9,417 bases of DNA from Anaerolineae bacterium. GTDB taxonomy: Bacteria > Chloroflexota > Anaerolineae > JACIWR01. The notes below the pieces were generated by a model. The model did no database searches. It was not told the DNA's origin and saw only the letters and a program-made list of their open reading frames with translations. The stretch spans positions 1 to 9,417 of the forward strand of contig JAGGZG010000229.1 of NCBI GenBank assembly GCA_021162125.1, in the 5' to 3' direction. Below are positions 5,828 through 9,417 of this stretch, in pieces (positions within the stretch are counted from its first letter, which is position 1; every line of letters begins with the position of its first letter). The position numbers and the translations under genes were made by a program.

Positions 5828-7276
5828 ATGCACCCACGTCCTAGTTCACGCTTCGTGAACCTTCGCACTGGCGATCGGGATATTGACCGCGCATTCCGAA
5901 TCGCCATCGGAGACCTTGTCGGCAACATCGTTCCTTACAAATCCGGTCTGCTGGATCGCCCCAGAGCTGTGTTCGTGGCCGGCCTGGATTACGACAGGCC
6001 CTGGACCCGGGATGCAGCTATCAACACGTGGAACGGGGCAGGGATGCTCCTCTCGGACGTAACACACAATACGCTGTTGTCAACGTTGGAGAGAACAGAG
6101 GACACCACGCGAATTGCCGGCCAATACTGGGATGCCATCATCTGGACGATAGGTGCCTGGTGGCAATACCTGTACACTGGTGATAAGGAATTCCTTGCCC
6201 TGGCTCTGGAAGCAACTCGCAATTCTCTGGCGCTTTTGGAATCCACCGAATTCGACACCTCGATAAACCTGTTCCGCGGCCCGGCAGTCTACGGTGATGG
6301 GATTGCCGCGTACCCGGACGTTTATGTTACGGGCAGATCCAGTTCGATTCTCGACTGGCCCCAATTCAATCCCCAAGACACATCCAAACCGGGATATGGA
6401 ATCCCGATGCATGCGCTTTCCACCAATTGCGTGTACTACTATGCCTATGTGCTGGCAGAGCGTATGGCCTCCGAATTGGGTGTGCCCCCCGACCCAACAT
6501 GGTCGGCAAAAGCGGAGGCCCTGAAAGAAGCCATCAACCGGCATTTCTGGCAGCCCCACAAGGGATGCTACCGCTATCTGGTTGACCCGTTTGGCGGCTG
6601 CGACCACCAAGAAGGATTGGGACACTGCTTCGTGCTTTTGTTTGGCATTGCCGACGCGGAACAGGCCGAAGCAATCTTCCGCAATCAGCACGTTACACCA
6701 TCGGGTATCCCCTGCGTCTGGCCCACTTTTGCCCGCTACGAAAGCGCAGACGGCATGAGTTTCGGACGGCATAGCGGCACGGTTTGGCCCCACATCCAGG
6801 GTTTCTGGGCACATGCAGCCGCTTCATACGGTAAGGCCGATCTCTTCGAGCACGAGTTGAAGAAATTAGCGTGGCATGCTTGCCGTGACTCGCAGTTCGC
6901 GGAAATCTACCATCCGATTTCCGGCGAAATATACGGCGGGATGCAGGAATCGGATCAAGGTATTCGGGAGTGGAAGTCCTGCTCCCGTCAAACCTGGAGC
7001 GCCACAGGCTTCGTGCGCATGATCTTCATGGGATTGGTGGGCATGACCTTTGAGCCGGATAGCATCTATTTCAAGCCTCTCTTGACCGAGGGATTCAAGC
7101 ACGTGCGCTTAAGCCACTTGCCCTATCGCGGAATGTTTTTGGATATCCAGATCGAAGGCCCTGGCACACAGATTGCCGAATTTCGAATCAACGAGCAACC
7201 CGTACATCCCCCCATCCTACCGGCCACGGGGGCCGGAGAGCAAAGGATCACGATCAGGATGATGCCCTCGCGATAA
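5828..7276 (+). CDS. Cytoplasmic (alpha/alpha)6-barrel glycoside hydrolase (GH63/GH37-like, MGH1-like)
   Basis: This 482-residue protein looks like a six-hairpin glycosidase related to GH63, mannosylglycerate/glucosylglycerate hydrolases and amylo-alpha-1,6-glucosidase domains. Supporting motifs are YDRPWTRDAAINTWNGAG (55-72), with Asp62 a candidate acid, GRHSGTVWPHIQGFWAHAA (313-331), and AEIYHPISGEIYGG (358-371), with Glu359 and Glu367 candidate bases. The late SATGFVRMIF and GMTFEPDSIYFKPLL are usual at the end of such barrels. No signal peptide is present, so it should act on imported sugar in the cytoplasm. The ATG at 5828 follows GGGG (5819-5822) and begins a family-like sequence. An in-frame ATG at 5798 and TTG at 5750 are possible, but the TTG lies inside the inverted-repeat element. 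Family membership is fairly sure; substrate (an alpha-glucoside or alpha-mannoside) is not. Confidence 0.82.
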   Translation: MHPRPSSRFVNLRTGDRDIDRAFRIAIGDLVGNIVPYKSGLLDRPRAVFVAGLDYDRPWTRDAAINTWNGAGMLLSDVTHNTLLSTLERTEDTTRIAGQYWDAIIWTIGAWWQYLYTGDKEFLALALEATRNSLALLESTEFDTSINLFRGPAVYGDGIAAYPDVYVTGRSSSILDWPQFNPQDTSKPGYGIPMHALSTNCVYYYAYVLAERMASELGVPPDPTWSAKAEALKEAINRHFWQPHKGCYRYLVDPFGGCDHQEGLGHCFVLLFGIADAEQAEAIFRNQHVTPSGIPCVWPTFARYESADGMSFGRHSGTVWPHIQGFWAHAAASYGKADLFEHELKKLAWHACRDSQFAEIYHPISGEIYGGMQESDQGIREWKSCSRQTWSATGFVRMIFMGLVGMTFEPDSIYFKPLLTEGFKHVRLSHLPYRGMFLDIQIEGPGTQIAEFRINEQPVHPPILPATGAGEQRITIRMMPSR

Positions 7277-7290
7277 AGGCATAGTTTGTG

Positions 7291-7310
7291 AACATACCAT
7301 AACATACCAT
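7291..7310. repeat. 10-bp perfect tandem duplication before the alpha-mannosidase
   Basis: AACATACCAT occurs twice head to tail. The second copy supplies the first two bases of an ATG (7309-7311) that is out of frame with the mannosidase and closes after 10 codons at a TGA. The duplication sits in the 46-bp gap between the two glycosidase genes, directly before the ribosome site. Confidence 0.8.
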
Positions 7311-7322
7311 GAGGAAACTCTC

Positions 7323-9417
7323 TTGCACCATATCCGCCTGACAGAACGCAAAATCACCCACCGCCTGGAACTGATTGAAACGCTTATCTACCGGCGGCGC
7401 CAGCCCCTACCCCCTTTTCGTTTTCACGCCGGTGACGACCCCTTAGTTGCCCCCGATGTAAACGATGGTGACTGGCCGGTCATAGAACCTGGCGACTGCT
7501 GGGGCGAGCCAGACCAAAACTTCACCCTGCGCACCACCTTCACCGCGCCCGCCGATTGGCAAGGGCCCATCGCGCTTTTCCTGCCCATCGGGAATGCCCG
7601 TCAATTCGTCCACCCGGAAGCGCTGGCCTACGTCGACGGTCATGCTTACCAGGGCGTCAATGCCTATCACCAGGAGATTCTGTTGCCGGCCCGCTGGTGC
7701 GATGGTGAGACTCACGTCCTGGCCCTATACGGTTGGGTGGGTACGGGGAACGTACCAATCCTGATGGGCCGACCGGAAATCGTGCAGATTCACCAGCCCA
7801 CCCGCGATTTTGCAGCCGCAGCCCGCGTGGCACTGGGCGTGGTCAAAGAACTGGACGAGCACGATCCCACCCGGGCGCGCCTGTTGAACGCCCTTGATGA
7901 GGCGTTTCGCCAGTTGGACCTCCGTGAGACTTTCGGGGACGGCTTCTACGATAGCGTCGCAGTAGCGCAACAAACCCTCGATGAGAGCCTGGCGGCGGCA
8001 GGGCCACCGATGGCAGTGGACATCGTCGCCGTGGGACACGCCCACATAGACGTAGCCTGGCTGTGGCCCACCAGCCAGACCCGGCGCAAGGCAGCGCGCA
8101 CCTTCAGCAGTGTCCTGCGGTTGATGGAGCAGTTCCCTGAGTTTCACTTCACCCAGAGCCAGCCTCAACTCTACCTCTACGTCGCCGAGGATCACCCGCA
8201 CATTTTCGAGCAAATTCGGACACGGGTGGCGGAGGGCCGCTGGGAAATAACCGGTGGTATGTGGGTGGAAGCCGATTGCAACCTCACCGGGGCCGAATCG
8301 CTGGCCCGACAGCTCCTGCTGGGACGAAGTTACTTCCGCCGGCATTTTGGCGACGTTGAAACGCCCATCCTCTGGTTGCCGGATGTGTTCGGTTTTCCCT
8401 GGACACTTCCCCAACTGATCGAACAAGCTGGCTTGAAATACTTCATGACTACCAAGCTGAGTTGGAATCAGTACAATCGCCTGCCCTACGACAGTTTCTG
8501 GTGGCAGGGATTGGACGGCACGCGAATCCTCACCCACTTCATCACCACGCCAGACATGGGGGAGGCCCGGTATCATACCTACAATGGCGACCTGTCTCCC
8601 CGGCTGGTCATCGGCACATGGCGCAACTACCAACAGAAGGAAACGCACAGCGAGTTACTCACCGCCTTCGGTTGGGGGGATGGCGGTGGCGGTCCGACCC
8701 GTGAGATGCTGGAAAACGGCCAACGGCTGACCAATCACCCCGGCGCACCGCGTGTTCAGCTGGGCAGCGCCGGCGAATTTTTCCGGAACCTCGAGACGCG
8801 GGCCGGCGAGAGACTGCCGGTCTGGAACGGCGAACTCTACCTGGAATATCACCGTGGCACCTACACCAGCCAGGCGCACATCAAACGCGCCAATCGCAAA
8901 TGTGAGTTCCTCCTGCACGACGCCGAGTTTCTCGCCGCCTGGGCTGCCCTGGCGACCGACTATGTAGGGGCGAACCCTTGCGGTCGCCCCTCTGGGCAGG
9001 TGCAAGACCTGCCCCTACCCCAGACCGATTACGAGTATCCCCACGCTGAATTGACCCGCGCCTGGGAGCTGCTCTGTCTCAACCAGTTCCACGACATCAT
9101 CCCCGGCTCGTCCATCGGCCAGGTATACGAGGATAGCGCCCGCGATTACGAGACCATCCGCACCATCGCTGAACGGGTACGGGAGGCGGCTCTGGCGGCC
9201 CTGGCCCGGCTGTTGCCCGAGGAGGCGGCGTTCGTGGCCGTCAACCCCACCTCCTTCGGGGGACGGCACATCGGTTTGCTGCCGGAACGATTGGCCGCAG
9301 GGCAAACACTCACCAACCTGACTTCCCCCCCAGAGTTGGGGGGGGCTGAGCCCCTGCTCACTCAACCCGTCGAGGATGGAACCCTGGTGGAGGTACCGCG
9401 CATTGATCCCTATGGAC
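7323..9417 (+). CDS. GH38 alpha-mannosidase, cytoplasmic; 3' end beyond the window
   Basis: This frame stays open for 698 codons to the window edge and encodes a GH38 retaining alpha-mannosidase, which removes alpha-linked mannose with a zinc ion. Residues 1-225 are the bacterial N-terminal domain. VGHAHIDVAWLWP (237-249) carries zinc ligands His241 and Asp243. LWLPDVFGFPWTLPQL (350-365) carries nucleophile Asp354, also a zinc ligand. WGDGGGGPTREMLE (451-464) is a conserved bacterial motif, and NQFHDIIPGSS (587-597) supplies the zinc ligand His590. No signal peptide is seen. The start is TTG at 7323, 7 nt after GAGGA (7311-7315); the nearby ATG at 7309 is out of frame. Family members usually reach about 1,000 residues, so roughly 300 are missing. 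Residues 547-569 look like a foreign insertion encoded by a palindromic repeat. Confidence 0.95.
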   Translation, partial: MHHIRLTERKITHRLELIETLIYRRRQPLPPFRFHAGDDPLVAPDVNDGDWPVIEPGDCWGEPDQNFTLRTTFTAPADWQGPIALFLPIGNARQFVHPEALAYVDGHAYQGVNAYHQEILLPARWCDGETHVLALYGWVGTGNVPILMGRPEIVQIHQPTRDFAAAARVALGVVKELDEHDPTRARLLNALDEAFRQLDLRETFGDGFYDSVAVAQQTLDESLAAAGPPMAVDIVAVGHAHIDVAWLWPTSQTRRKAARTFSSVLRLMEQFPEFHFTQSQPQLYLYVAEDHPHIFEQIRTRVAEGRWEITGGMWVEADCNLTGAESLARQLLLGRSYFRRHFGDVETPILWLPDVFGFPWTLPQLIEQAGLKYFMTTKLSWNQYNRLPYDSFWWQGLDGTRILTHFITTPDMGEARYHTYNGDLSPRLVIGTWRNYQQKETHSELLTAFGWGDGGGGPTREMLENGQRLTNHPGAPRVQLGSAGEFFRNLETRAGERLPVWNGELYLEYHRGTYTSQAHIKRANRKCEFLLHDAEFLAAWAALATDYVGANPCGRPSGQVQDLPLPQTDYEYPHAELTRAWELLCLNQFHDIIPGSSIGQVYEDSARDYETIRTIAERVREAALAALARLLPEEAAFVAVNPTSFGGRHIGLLPERLAAGQTLTNLTSPPELGGAEPLLTQPVEDGTLVEVPRIDPYG
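8964..9018. repeat. 55-bp palindromic repeat embedded in frame in the GH38 gene
   Basis: Terminal inverted repeats GTAGGGG (8964-8970) and CCCCTAC (9012-9018) enclose two hairpins. The first pairs GGGGCGA (8967-8973) with TCGCCCC (8984-8990), plus CC/GG beyond a bulged A. The second pairs GGGCAGGT (8994-9001) with ACCTGCCC (9007-9014) around GCAAG. The terminal pairing and the hairpins share bases, so they are alternative folds. ACC-GAY-TAY occurs on both sides (8955-8963 and 9024-9032), 69 bp apart, which is exactly 23 codons. The encoded Gly/Pro/Cys-rich stretch does not resemble the surrounding GH38 helices. From memory, similar GTAGGGGCGA-type repeats are scattered in other environmental bacteria; this was not searched. 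Confidence 0.75.
9325..9345. repeat. C7/G8 homopolymer palindrome inside the GH38 gene
   Basis: Seven C (9325-9331), AGAGTT, and eight G (9338-9345) form a very stable hairpin within the coding sequence and encode SPPELGGA. The frame stays open through it. Such runs are prone to slippage in replication and to sequencing error, and similar C-run/G-run palindromes occur as dispersed repeats in some genomes. Confidence 0.7.

Noticed and set aside
7309..7341. ATG at 7309 as the alpha-mannosidase start
   Set aside because: It is out of frame with the GH38 reading frame and reaches TGA after 10 codons.
7725..8648. 307-codon open frame on the - strand
   Set aside because: It lies wholly antisense to the GH38 gene, whose catalytic motifs are intact. 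High-GC codon use creates long antisense frames, and the product has no recognisable family.

Overview
This window carries a seven-gene carbohydrate uptake and breakdown locus, with every supported gene on the + strand. It reads as one operon-like unit: a LacI-family repressor, a sugar-binding lipoprotein, two ABC permease subunits, an MsmX/UgpC-type ATPase, an (alpha/alpha)6-barrel glycosidase, and a GH38 alpha-mannosidase that runs off the right edge. The Pro/Thr/Glu linker after the lipobox, the GC-rich coding style, the heptamer tandem repeats and the palindromic repeats all suggest a Chloroflexota bacterium of the Anaerolineae kind. That placement is an inference from style; there is no marker gene here.

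Layout. Positions 1-130 have no gene and hold several perfect hairpins. Positions 153-207 hold a perfect consensus promoter (TTGACA, 17 bp, TATAAT) with one LacI-type operator filling the spacer and a second, its exact reverse complement, just after the predicted transcript start. The repressor gene follows at 231. The 135 bp between repressor and binding protein contain a 12-nt perfect anti-Shine-Dalgarno complement and a possible 22-codon leader frame. A 10-bp stem-loop separates the binding protein from the permeases, which overlap by ATGA. A heptamer tandem repeat precedes the ATPase gene, and a 106-bp element bounded by 15-bp inverted repeats precedes the first glycosidase.

How it should work (inference). 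The repressor holds the promoter off until it binds a sugar. The lipoprotein captures an oligosaccharide or glycoside outside the cell, and the two permeases and the ATPase import it. Two glycosidases without signal peptides cut it in the cytoplasm. GH38 makes mannose-containing glycans or mannosides the best guess for the substrate, but neither it nor the second enzyme's substrate can be fixed from sequence alone.

The most unusual features are non-coding elements placed in or against genes. The strongest is a 55-bp palindromic repeat apparently inserted in frame into the alpha-mannosidase, flanked by a duplicated Thr-Asp-Tyr coding segment whose copies differ only at synonymous positions. 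A C7/G8 palindrome lies further along the same gene.
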